From Dreissena polymorpha (lineage: Eukaryota; Mollusca; Bivalvia; Myida; Dreissenidae): a stretch of DNA of 64,000 nt. The notes beneath the pieces were generated by a model. It was not told the DNA's origin. It worked only from the letters and a program-made list of their open reading frames with translations, and did not search any database. Location: positions 104,000,376 to 104,064,375 of the forward strand of contig NC_068362.1 of assembly GCF_020536995.1 (NCBI RefSeq), given 5' to 3'. The translations under genes and the position numbers were made by a program. Of the stretch, positions 53,110 to 64,000 are shown piece after piece. Numbering within the stretch: position 1 is the first letter of the stretch; every line of letters starts with the position of its first letter.

Positions 53110-53875
53110 TGACAGCTACGAACCATATATTGCTTTAAGTAGAAATGCACGAACCATAGATTGCATAAAGTAGAAACGTAAGAGTTATGAATTGCTTTAA
53201 GTAGAAATCCACGAACCATGGATTGGTTTATGTAGAAATGAAAGAATCATGCATTGCTTTGAGCCAAAATGTACGAATCATGGATTGCTTCAAGAAGAAA
53301 CGTACTAATTATGCTTTGATTCAGGTAGAAATGTACGAACCGTGCATTGCTTTAAGAAGACATGTACGAACCATGCATTGCTTTAATTAGAAACGTACGA
53401 GTTATGCATGGCTTCAAGTAGAAATGTACGAACATGCATTGCTTAAAGTAGAAATGCACGATTTGTGCATGGCTACAAGTAGAAATGTACGAAATATGCA
53501 TTGCTTTAAGTAGAAATGTACGAACCATGAATTGCTTAAAGTAGAAACGTATTAATTATGATTTGCTTTGAGTAGAAATGATCGAGCCATGCATTGCTTT
53601 AAGTAAAAATTTACATATCTTTGATTGCTTTAAGTAAAAATATACAAACCATGCGTTATTTTAAGTAGAAGTGCACGAACCATGCATTGCTTTTAAGTAA
53701 AAATTTTCGAACCATGCATTGCTTTAAGTAGAAACGTACGAGTTATGCATGGCTGCAAGTAAAAATGTAAGAACAATGAATTGCTTTAAGTAGAAATGTA
53801 CGAACCATGCATTGCTTAAAGTAGAAAAGTATCAATTATGGATTGTTTTATGTAGACAGCTACGAGCCATGCATT
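53110..53875 (+). repeat. 31-bp minisatellite, about 24 copies
   Basis: Unit 'acgaaccatgcattgcttta' plus 'agtagaaatgt'. Copies vary at several positions and in length by one or two bases, so the array is moderately old. Confidence 0.9.
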
Positions 53876-54760
53876 TACATAATAAGCCACTTTGGTTATA
53901 ACAAAATCACTTCATTTTAAAACCCGTTCAGATGTCAATTACAACATTTGAGTTGAAATTGTCATAAGCATGCAATGACGTGGCCAACACTGGTAAGCTT
54001 TAGCCGAAAAGAGCTTGTATTGCAACATTTAAGTCCTATGGATGCATACAAACACTGTTGTTCACATGAATCGTACGAACTTCCTTTTGTATCGCTGGTT
54101 CTTCCTGATGAAATAGTGTTATTAATATAAGATGGTCTGTCAGTTTTTAACAACATCTTCAGGGCGGACAATTATGATGCCATTTCTCTTCATTGTAATT
54201 CATTGGCACATACTTGACCATTTACTTTGTCGAATACCAAGACGCCAACAAGTATACATGAACACGACCTTGATCCTGGTAGTAGTTTTATAGATCATGA
54301 GAAATACGTCGTGCTTCCCACGCTACCCAAAGCCTAAGTCGCTCGTAAATGATCGTATAACGTCGTGAGAAATTCACATGGAAAATATGTTCACATAAAA
54401 AATAAAAACGAGCATTGTTAAATCTATGTGTTCATGCCACATCTAGCGTAGAAATTGTGGGTTTTGCTACAAAGAACACTGATTGTTCATGAGTTGACTT
54501 TATTTTATTAAATTTATTTCGAGTGTTTATGAGGCTTTAAAATTGTATTCTTGTCAAATAGCTGATAACTGACATTCTAGAGGTTCTGGTGATTGCGTCG
54601 AATGAATTTATGCGCCTATGAAACAATAAAAACACTATGAAATGTTTATGAATTCAATGTGTTAGGTTCCTTAGTTTAAGCTGTTTATGTATATTCCTAC
54701 CATTAAGTAGAGGAGATTTTCATTTGAAATAGAATCATCTGCCTAAAATACAAAACAGTT
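53876..54760. other. Non-coding stretch
   Basis: No gene or repeat recognised. Confidence 0.4.
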
Positions 54761-54761
54761 A

Positions 54762-55080
54762 AAGGAACCTTTTCACAGATTTTGGCATCTAATGAAGTTT
54801 GTCATTAAATGTTTTAAATTGATAAATGTAAACATTGGAACTAAGTTTCTCAAGTAAAAAACAAGAATAAAATAAATGAAAGAAAATAAAAGTATTCTCA
54901 GTAGGGCTCGAACCACTGACTCTTGGAATAAAAGTATAGTATATGGAAATTTCGAGGAATAGTAAATGTTTAGTATTACTGTTTCCTCGCAAATAACTTA
55001 ACTTCAACGGACAGTTGCAAATATAAAACCTTTTTCTTTCAATTTTCGTCAATGTACCAAACGTGAAAAAATCCTTCTAA
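54762..55080 (-). mobile_element. tRNA-derived SINE (minus orientation)
   Basis: Box B reads 'ggttcgagccc' on the minus strand (54904-54914), inside 'cagtagggctcgaaccactg'. The tail side carries 'aaaggaaccttttcacagat' and 'aagtttgtcattaaatg', phrases I recognise from a common bivalve SINE-like repeat. Confidence 0.65.
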
Positions 55081-58000
55081 GCCAAAAGTGTAATAATGGT
55101 AATGATACTTCAATGTTTGTGTCAATTACAAAAACAAATAACATAGCATGTTTATTCTATGTCTCTAGTTAGGAATTATATTTATCATGTGGTAAATATA
55201 ATAACCTGCAAACCAGTCAACGTTTTTATAAGCACTACCAAGTTTCTAAGGTCTCTTGCTAATGAAAACGGAAGATTAAAACACGTTAATTGCTAGAAAT
55301 GTTAAGGCATCCTTTTATTTAAAATCACACTAAATAATTGTAAAAGACACACTAAAAAAATGAAAGCAAGAGTTTTGCATATTATGCATATTTTACTTCA
55401 AATCAAACATCAATTAATGTGGTATTAATAAAAGGAAATAATTTAGTGTTCGTTAATGTAAAGACACTAAAAACCAATCAAATTCGCAGATATCAATATT
55501 GTAAATAACAGAACAAAATGATAACGACAATTTGTATTTTAGTTCAACAAATACGTTCTATTATTGAATATATATATTATGAATTCAGCAATGAATCTAC
55601 CGTAAACAGTTTGTGTGTGTGCTTTATTGTATTAAGTACGTAATGAATGTATTTATCAATTTACTTACAAATGTTTCCGCTTGTCTTTTATATCTCTTGA
55701 AGAAAAGCAACACATTTTGTGAAGACATTGTAAAGTGTTACAAGGTTATTACTTGAGTCATTAATATTTTAACATTTGCCCCTTTGTGATTAGCCTTTTT
55801 CATAAAAACACATCTGAATGACGCTTGTCAAGAAATGTGGAGGAAAGACTTTTGCCCTTTAGTGATTCTCTACACCACCATAGCAACCTTAACCTTTATT
55901 TTAGTAAGTGTATGTCGATGCTGCTCTAGTAATTCCTTCAATCAGTTTGCTCAGATGGTAGAAAGGTAGATAACAATCTGAGGATGGTGGATCTTTAGGT
56001 TTAACAAGCTCACCATTGGAATATGTAATGCAAGTTTAAAAGAACAAATAAAAAATTAAATAACTTATCAATAAAATTACTTGTCTAATGAATATGTGTA
56101 GGCAAAAACTACTTGTGTGAGTCAATTCATTAAATATTAAAATATTCTTACTAATGGTCTTGATGAAGATTGTCGGATGATATCTGGATGTCGGAGGGTG
56201 TCTAGCTGTCAGTGACTGTTTCCAGCACGTAATACTAACCTTACACAGGTCAAAAGTAACCAAGCAATTAGCATACAGTGTTATTGTTGTTGTTTTTTCG
56301 TTGAAATTTGGGACCTGTATACGGCCACATTCCCAATGGAGAAAGTATATAGTTTTCCGAAATTGGAACTTAAAAGTTGAATCTTAGTAAATAAAATACT
56401 TAAAACACTTTTATTCTTAATTTTGAAGCGTTTGTTAGGGACCCAGCCACATTCCAAAAATTAAACAAACTGTGGAATATGAGGTAAATGTGAGCGTCGC
56501 AAACAAAAGCAAACATCCACTACCAACAAAACCAACGCATTACGTGCCAGGACGCGAAATAATCGTTGCAAGTTGCATGATGATTGATGACTAACATAAT
56601 GGCAAGGGCGCGAGTGACCCCAAACCTGATTTTTTAAGTCACCTTCAACATCATAAACATGTTTAGTTGAGTGTGTGATTATAATAATAAACTGTGACCA
56701 TTAGCCAGTTTTACCTGTTCCGGAATTTCTTGGCAAAAAAAGACCTCTATAAAGTACTCCTTGTGTCGGCCTCAGGCTTTCCTCTACATAATAAGGCAAA
56801 AATACAAAATGAGAACTGAACTTTAACAAAAATGAACATGTTGACTTAAACTAGATTGCATTTTTTGTATCACATAAATGTAAAATAATGTTATGTAATT
56901 TAGGTTATGTTGATGTGAAGTTAGTATTCGAAGTAGAAAATGCCAGTTCGGTTTTAAAAAACAAATACTATGCAAGCGCGAAGAAGACACATTAATATGT
57001 AACGTAATACATAAACTAAATGCGTTCGAGTAATTTTGTTTTGATTTACTTACGAAATATGTTAAGCTTGAATGTGGAATGAGGAACTGATCCTTATTCC
57101 ATATTTGAATAAGGAATAAGGAACTTGGAAAAAGGACCAACTTACTCCCCATTTGCTCCTTTGCTATTAAGTCCGTAGGCAATTCAGCCCTGATTCGGTG
57201 ATAATTGGGTAGGGCATTGTTTGAAATGCATTAATTCCATTTACCAATATTGAAATGTATGCCTTTAATGCATTTAATGTCGTTGACGTTTTTGCCAAGA
57301 AGTTCCCAAATCCACTTTCTCATTCATTGTTTTAATTTGCAGATGATAGTTTATTTTAACCCAAAGTTAGTTTAGGTCACACAATACTCATTTATATAGA
57401 CAATCTAACAGCAATAACTTTGACAAAAAATAAATTCAACATTTTGGAAAAAGGATGCCATCATAATCACACTTTTTCCAATTGAGCATTCCAAGCCGAC
57501 TTGATTTAATCAATAAAAAGATAGGATATGTAAAATGTAAGAAAGAACACGAATCAGCGGTAGTCTACATCCGTAAAACACAATTCACCACGTCACGTTT
57601 GCGTATTGAATTGTATGCCAAAGGATTCAATAAAGTCATCATAGCTGAAGAAGCAAGGTTGTTAGCACGCTAAAAAGAATGCTAAAAAGTAGGAGCAACG
57701 AAGAATAGCTTAGATTTCTGCGGAACTACAGAGGCGAAACTACATAGAAAAGGTTCATGGACCACTTGAGATTAAGGCAAACGACCGTTGGGGTCTTGCC
57801 ACATACTTGACCACACGTTTTAACCAAATTAAATATGGCATTAATGTTAGCAAATTACTTTTTATCATATTGCTGATAACTTTTTTGCAGCTTCATTTGT
57901 CATTATTATTTATGCAGCAATTAGAATTTTTTCGACGGTTGACTGTCGAAGGGATTGCTTTAATAATTATCGGTAGACCTCTGCACATTTATGCTTATGC

Positions 58001-58395
58001 GTCAACCTCTCTATATTATTCTCTATATATATGCCGAAGCATCAATACATATTTCCTTTATAACCACTATTTGGCAGCACTACTGTCCTTATAAAAGATC
58101 CCGACGCTATGAAACTCTACAAGAGAATCTCGTTTAATATAAACGGATAGAATAGGCATAAAAAAAATAATGCGACACCTTGTTCTGAGAAATGGCGATT
58201 TAAGTAAACAAGTCCCAAACTAAACGGGGAATTGGCATAGTAATGGTGTAAGTAATAATGTGTTCCTTATACCGGTTGCCTAAACTGTCATTATTATAAA
58301 CTTCCTTGACGAAAAATAAACGATGTGATCATTTAAATCAATCCTCAAAACGTTGTCGGAGCCCACGTTAAATCAAAAATGATTTCCTTTTTTTA
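55081..58395. other. Long AT-rich non-coding stretch
   Basis: No supported gene. A 119-codon minus frame at 56823-57182 and a 95-codon plus frame at 57807-58094 lack known motifs. A small inverted repeat ('ccttattcc' with 'gaataagg') lies near 57091-57120. Confidence 0.4.
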
Positions 58396-58399
58396 CTGA

Positions 58400-58745
58400 C
58401 CATGGCATTTATACTCGTATTCATAGATAAAAATTCGTGTCCAATATCGCACGGAAATTAAACAGTTGAAACGCGGCATTATTTAAACCGTTATATATAT
58501 GACGTCGGTATTCGTAAATAAGGACTCGTGTAAATATTGCACGGCAATCAAACCAATGAACCGAATGTGTCTTAAAACCCTAACATGACTTCGGTTTTCA
58601 TAGATAAAGATACGTGTCCAATATCGAACGGTAATTAAACGAGGCATCATTTAACTCGTTTATGTAATCGGGTTTCAAATTATAATGCCATCATTAAGTT
58701 TTGGTCGTATTTACCGTCATCACATGAAGTTATCGCCTCTTTCCA
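58400..58745 (+). repeat. ~97-bp tandem repeat, about three copies
   Basis: Units carry 'tattcatagataaa', 'cgtgtccaatatcg', 'cacggaaattaaac' and 'gcattatttaaaccgtt'. A two-copy relative with the same trailing sequence ('gcaatcgggtttcaaattat') is at 59590-59850. Confidence 0.75.
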
Positions 58746-59065
58746 TACTTCATTCGAGGAATTTTATAAGTGACGTATGATGTTGTTGTTTTTGTTTTTA
58801 TTCTGGAGCCAATCTTTCCCATGGTAAACATAATTTAGTGACAATAAAATGTGTAGATGATATTTCTTGCTTTCAATGTATGATCACGAAAAGTTAAAGT
58901 TAATATTTTGAAAAGTGGCGTAAAACAGTTTTCTATAACTATGATTTAAATTGATATTTGATCATGCATCGAAAACAATGAATTTTCTATTTAAAAAAAA
59001 TACTGTGATATTGTGTTCGTTGCAAAGAAGTCCTTATTTCAATCATATCTTTAAAACATACAAGT
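58746..59065. other. Non-coding stretch
   Basis: Nothing recognised. Confidence 0.35.
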
Positions 59066-59069
59066 TATT

Positions 59070-59270
59070 CATGATCAAATGTGTCACAATGTGTAGTACT
59101 GTATCTTTGAAACACATGTCGCTTACAATATTTGATCAGTGTTTTAGCTCACGAAGTGTTTATTATTGGCTAATGTTGCCCCGTGTTTGTCGTACATTAT
59201 ATTGTTATATGTCCGTCGTTAACACTTTTCTCCAAACGACATTTCCTTAATCAATGAGCATATTTCCTCA
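59070..59270 (+). repeat. Diverged duplicate of 61858-62045
   Basis: Shared in order: 'cacaatgtgtagt', 'acatgtcgc', 'tatttgatcagtgttt', 'gtttgtcgt', 'atatgtccgtcgtt', 'caaacgacatttcc'. Confidence 0.7.
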
Positions 59271-59589
59271 AACATTCACAAAAATTAAGCCGCTTTCAAA
59301 GTTGTTCTAAACGTTCCGGTCCGATGCAAATGTAGATAACACGTGTTAAAATAATATTTTTATATTGGAAACTGAACGAGTCTTCTTCGCCAAAACCGTA
59401 AGGTTCAGATATGTTATATGTGTTATGTAAAATTGTAAAGTAATCGTCGACGGTATTGTTCAAATGATGTTCAATCATGCCTGGGGTATAAACTGGTCCA
59501 TTGGTCTAATATTTAACATCGATATAGTGGTCATCGATCAAATGTGTCCATATGATGTCCGACGGATCAAAATGGGCCTTGTCCTGTGG

Positions 59590-59850
59590 TTACTTGTTTT
59601 CATAAATAAGGATATGTGTCCAATATTGCATGGCAATTAAACCAATTAAGCGCTGCATTATTTAAGCCGTTGCATGACATCGGTATTCACAAATAAGGAT
59701 CCGTGTGAAATGTCGCACAGCAATAAAACCAATGAACAAGGCATCATTTATCCCGTTTATGCAATCGGGTTTCAAATTATCCTAGTCACTAAAATCCTTA
59801 AGCTTAGGTCGTATTTATCCTCCTCCGATCAAGAGATCGCCCCGTTCTAG
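59590..59850 (+). repeat. ~97-bp tandem repeat, two copies
   Basis: Same unit as at 58400, with 'tcataaataaggatatgtgt' and 'cacaaataaggatccgtgt', followed by the same 'atcgggtttcaaattat' and 'aggtcgtatttatcc' trailing part. Confidence 0.75.
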
Positions 59851-61675
59851 ACGTTGTTTTCGTTGTCATGTAACCTCATATGGTGGCTCTTTGCCAAATT
59901 TGTTTAAATCATAACGATGTCGTCAAAATTGGCCCCGCTGTGACGTGAAATGTTTTCATTTAAGGTACTTAATGAAAAGTTATTATCAAACGCATTACAA
60001 CAAACTACATTATATAGTAGAGGTTTACAAAATTTTGTCTAATCTTGACCATGGTTCAAATTAATGGGCCCCGTAAGGGAGTAACTTTATTGTTACTGTG
60101 GATAGTAAAAGATTCTCCTTAAGTAAGATCTCAATGTAATTCAGGTGTGAGCGATATATGGCTATCATGATTCTCTTGTTTCTTTTAATAGATGCGTCTG
60201 GATTTTCTTAGTTATTTAGTCTCGTATTAGTTTTACGTGAAAATATATGTTTTCGACAGTTACTTATAGAAACACTTTTGATTTGTGTTCATTTTTTAAA
60301 GAGTTCATTTTCTCCTCTGATTTAATAGCCATTTAGCGGTCGCGCTCACACCTTTGTTATTCCCTGTATCCTATGTGTTTCTGCAATATTTTGGATGCAT
60401 TTTATTGGGGGCGACGTTGAAGATGAACGTTTGGGGAAATTTGATTGAAGAGTTGTGCTTTCTCGAAATCTCACTGCCGAAACCCTGGTGTTCCGAGGGT
60501 TCTTGTATCTCGGTGATTTGAATTTTCTCAGAAGTTGCATGACATACCAATTTGTGGAAAAGGACAGTTTCACCTATAAATTGATACTTAGCTCGCACAG
60601 ACTGAAATAATGAAACGGCAGGAAAAAATAACATATAAGTTAGCCCTTTCATGATTCTCTATGGGATTTAGATTTAGTGTAAAATAACCTTCCAAACTGT
60701 GGTAAATCGCTTACGTTCAATACGAGTTGTAATTATTTAATAGTAGACATCCAGTAATTTTCACTTAATAAGCAAAATCATGGTTAAATAAATGATATTT
60801 GTATAAGATTGAAATTCAAATAAGTTGACCAATGTGCTAAAACAATGCGATATAAACAAATAATTAAATAATTTTATGGATGTAAGAATTTGCCGCCGAT
60901 TTTCCGCCATTTTAATTTATAAAAACATAAACAAAAGACCGAATTATGAATTGAAGCCTTTCCTTTAATAAACGACGAAGCCTAGCAATAATATGTATAT
61001 TAAACAGGCAAGTTAAAGTTTTTAAAGATTAACAATAGTATCCATTGGTTGCATTAGCTCTTATGTGTGATATGTGACTGTCAGATTTACTGTCAGATGC
61101 TCGGTCATTGTCATGGTCAGCCACTGCAAGCCACTGGCACTGGTTCTTGCACCAAATGCCCTATTTCTCATCCCTCCTCAACCCATACAAACTGTATACA
61201 CTATATTGAGAGAAACATATGCAAAAATTCCACATTCGATCAACTGAAGCATGCAAAAGATACCCGCAGGTATTCAACCATAGATCAGATTAGGTGCAAT
61301 AATCAGGACGAACAGCACCCTGACAATCGGTAGGCCAGGAATATCGTTGCACGCAGTATAACTCATAATAGCATATTATAATCGTGTATTATCTCCCATG
61401 TACCTGCCTTTAATGAAACCAGTTTGGTCATTATTTACTTATTTGTTCAAGACTGACTTAAGTCTGTTAACTATCGTTCCTGATGCTTATTTATAGAATG
61501 TGTTAAAAAGCAAATATATCTCAATTTTTTTAATTGTTTAGACTTTCCCTCCTTTAGGATACATTTAATAATTCCCTACTTTTGAGTAATTGAGAGTGAA
61601 CCTATATATTATATGAATAATTAGTGCTTCTAACCACGCAGAAACCCATTTTCTTCCAATAAAATGCAGAGAATC
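59851..61675. other. Non-coding stretch
   Basis: 60205-60310 resembles 62063-62150 ('agttatttagt', 'ttttacgtgaaaa'). Open frames at 60346-60652 (minus) and 61067-61333 (plus, cysteine-containing) match no family I know. Confidence 0.4.
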
Positions 61676-61869
61676 CATCAGAGCTTCTGCTCCTCTTGAA
61701 AGGAAAGAATGCCCTCTAAAATGTCATCATATTTAAACTCATCTTTGAGATCATAGTTGATTGTGTGTTGTTCTGAATATAACAATATGTAAAAGGAAGT
61801 TGCTTCTTTAAGAATTCTTTCCGGTTCATATATTACTGTCAACAACTTTGATGTGATAAAATGTGGCAC
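61620..61869 (-). pseudogene. Possible LINE reverse transcriptase fragment
   Basis: The minus strand reads 'LLTVIYEPERILKEATSFYI' then 'LLYSEQHTINYDL'. This resembles the 'I...FY..LYS' segment just before the reverse transcriptase core of L1/Tx1-like LINEs. After a stop at 61678 the frame shows 'MDSLHFIGRKWVSAW'. No catalytic motif is present, so the call is tentative. Confidence 0.4.
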
Positions 61870-62045
61870 AATGTGTAGTTCTTTATCTTAAAAATACATG
61901 TCGCGGACACTATTTGATCAGTGTTGAAGCCGGAGTGTTTATGGTGAGCTTATGCTGTTTCGCGTTGTGTGTCGTGTATCATGTTTTAATATGTCCGTCG
62001 TTTACAGTTTCCTTCAAACAAAATTTGCTTGAGCGCTGAGCAGAC
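61858..62045 (+). repeat. Diverged duplicate of 59070-59270
   Basis: Same word order as its partner, about 75-80% similar by eye. The similarity restarts at 62063 with a match to 60205. Confidence 0.7.
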
Positions 62046-64000
62046 TGTCTGCTTTGCTTGTTTTAGTTATTTAGTATCGAATTCGTTTTACGTGAAAAAT
62101 ATGAGTTCCGGACGTTTATTTAAAGTTTATAAAGGGTACTTAGTTAGTGTTCACAACATGTCAATAGAAATACCTTGTATTAAGTGTAACTATGTTAACT
62201 GACAGCATAGCCAGCACTTAAATAGAGCCCGATGGCTACAAATATTATATTGGTTGATTTCTACGTCGTTGAGAGTTTGCCGGTTTGAAAGGCACAAAAG
62301 CGACAACAAATCAGATCGACAAGAATACTGATACCCGCCGATACGACCTTTGTCATTTCCTCATGTTTTAAGTTTTTTTTAAAGCGCCGAAATTGAAACA
62401 TCCCAGCACGCGCATATCATAAATGTCGTTTACCCCGCTTGTGTGTCTTCATAATTGCTTTTATTTGTTTCAAATCTTATAAAACCAATTCGTCATTGTG
62501 TTTACCGTTTGCTGTGCGTTTGCTGCCGACAAAATATGTCTCCTTTCTTTATGTCTTTATGTGTTGTTCAAAGATGGGTATGCACAATTTTAGGTGGAAA
62601 TAAAGATGGAACCATCTTAAATGATGAGGTCATTGTTGATACCCGTGGCATGATTTGAAAATTTGTTCGACGTTACAAATACAAATAACAAATAATGGCT
62701 TTGTGTTTTTTTTCCAGAGAATAAATTATGTTTGCATCCGTTTCAAATGGCAGGGGTGGGTCATTTGCCATTGTCTGTTCGTCCGTTAGTATGTCGCGTT
62801 TGTCAAACATAATATTGCTGCTTGACAGATTTTGAACAATCTTTTTATAGGACGACCCTCAAATTTTCAACATCGATTATTACTGAACTGAGCTGTGGCA
62901 TTTATGTTAACCCCTATGTGACCCCTATGTGTGTGCAATAGGTGGCAATGCGGCATGATTTAAACATTCTTCTCGGAAGACCACATTTTGAATATGTTAC
63001 ATATTTAAAGACCTCCCCGCCGGTTTCACTACGGATTGAATAAATCAGGTATGACGCCGGCTATGCACATTTCCGTTATCCGATAAAGATAAAGATTTCA
63101 AACTTTGTGACTACCGATTTTGACGTACATCCAAAGGATAATGTCGGGACTGGACCATACAGTGACAGTAGTAATACGTATTGTTACGGTTTAAAACGAG
63201 ATGAAACGTGTCAGTGCGTATTAACGTCGGATAATCAGCCTATGGTTACGATATAAATTAAAACGGTAAGTAAGAATTAGAACGCTCTTATACGGATAAA
63301 ACTTGCAATAGTCTGCCAGTTGACATTGTCCAAATTGAGCATTGTCCGAATTATAATAAAATGCTTTGCCTTTGCGTCATCAATTACTTACAATTGATGA
63401 ATGTTCTCATTCCTGCCATGAATTGATTATTTTGTTACAATGATTTTGGTGCCATCATATATGAAAGAACTTTTAACCTGCTGAGCTTCCATTAAACCAA
63501 AACAAAACACGAGCATTTTACAGAGATACAAATACAGATCACTGCACAATGGTATGGAACAATTGACATTTGGAAATAATGAACTATTGACATTTGGAAA
63601 TAATGAACTCATCGTCAAACGTGCACATTAAAGTAAGTCATTAAACATATAAAATATATATGACATAATTATTATACTCTTATATATTCGTTCAATGCTG
63701 CTTCATAATTTAACAATTAAATGAGTTTTACCTTGTTTTAAGTCGATGTTTGATTGTAATTGTATGAGAAACTGGATTTGAGGAGGCGTTAAATGCCAAC
63801 CTTCCTCCCAGCTTCTTTTAACTAAACTTGATGAAAATTACAATCTGTAAAATTACAACAAAATGGGATACAAGCTCTGCAACAATAAACAGTCTTTGGT
63901 GAATGAATTGCAACATTCAGTTATGAAGTTAGCACCTAAAAGATTATCATTAATGAATCCTGTACATATTTATGTTTCTGTTCTGAGCTTTGCATAAACT
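62046..64000. other. Non-coding stretch to the window end
   Basis: No gene recognised. Small direct repeats: 'acccctatgtg' twice (62912-62932) and 'attgacatttggaaataatg' twice (63560-63606). Confidence 0.4.

Overview
This window is AT-rich animal DNA: one intact single-exon gene, one multi-exon gene whose exons are short and phase-matched, no operons, and a very high load of dispersed and tandem repeats. The repeat families (a ~220-240 bp foldback element whose arms contain 'agtgtcgtccc' and 'gcctgtgcagtc', tRNA-derived SINEs, a repeat ending in 'ccaaccaaccaa', a TAG-CTCGACT-bounded repeat) are of kinds I associate with bivalve molluscs, most likely a heterodont such as Dreissena or Mya. The species call is inference from pattern memory, not from a search.

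Layout. 1-7.7 kb: a Ty3/Gypsy LTR retrotransposon (1507-6237, broken, two 237-bp LTRs about 4% different) sits inside an older sequence block that occurs again, without the insertion, at 17.6-19.0 kb. 9.0-10.6 kb: a long hairpin element and a broken Crypton-type tyrosine recombinase (minus strand). 11-15.5 kb: ancient tandem repeats and a composite bivalve repeat. 15.5-16.2 kb: a broken leucine-rich-repeat gene fragment (minus). 20.97-21.50 kb: a long-TIR MITE flanked by TAA. 22.2-33.0 kb: a complex unit of about 4 kb present as two long and one internally deleted copy, each loaded with foldback elements and ending in a 35-40 bp palindrome-bearing satellite.

33.6-46.5 kb: a plus-strand gene whose thirteen predicted exons keep reading frame across every intron. 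It encodes a cytoplasmic segment, a membrane anchor, a Ser/Thr-rich stalk, two LDL-receptor class A modules, two SRCR domains and a MAM-like region, so a membrane-anchored extracellular adhesion or scavenger receptor. One SRCR exon carries an in-frame stop, and the MAM region has no visible end, so it may be a pseudogene or have alternative splicing. Its introns contain a ~3 kb 25-bp minisatellite, reiterated 3' splice sites, spare copies of the membrane-anchor exon and many foldback elements.

47-50 kb: an extreme CT/CG/TA tract, a 42-bp x 10 minisatellite open in several frames, and a second copy of the long hairpin element. 50.9-52.1 kb: a minus-strand single-exon gene for a beta-propeller-like protein. 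52-64 kb: mostly non-coding AT-rich DNA with a 31-bp minisatellite, a SINE, a possible LINE fragment and diverged local duplications.

The most unusual signal is the hairpin family at 9.06-9.22 kb and 49.41-49.62 kb: the unpaired or junction blocks are conserved between copies while the paired arms are completely different yet remain self-complementary in each copy.
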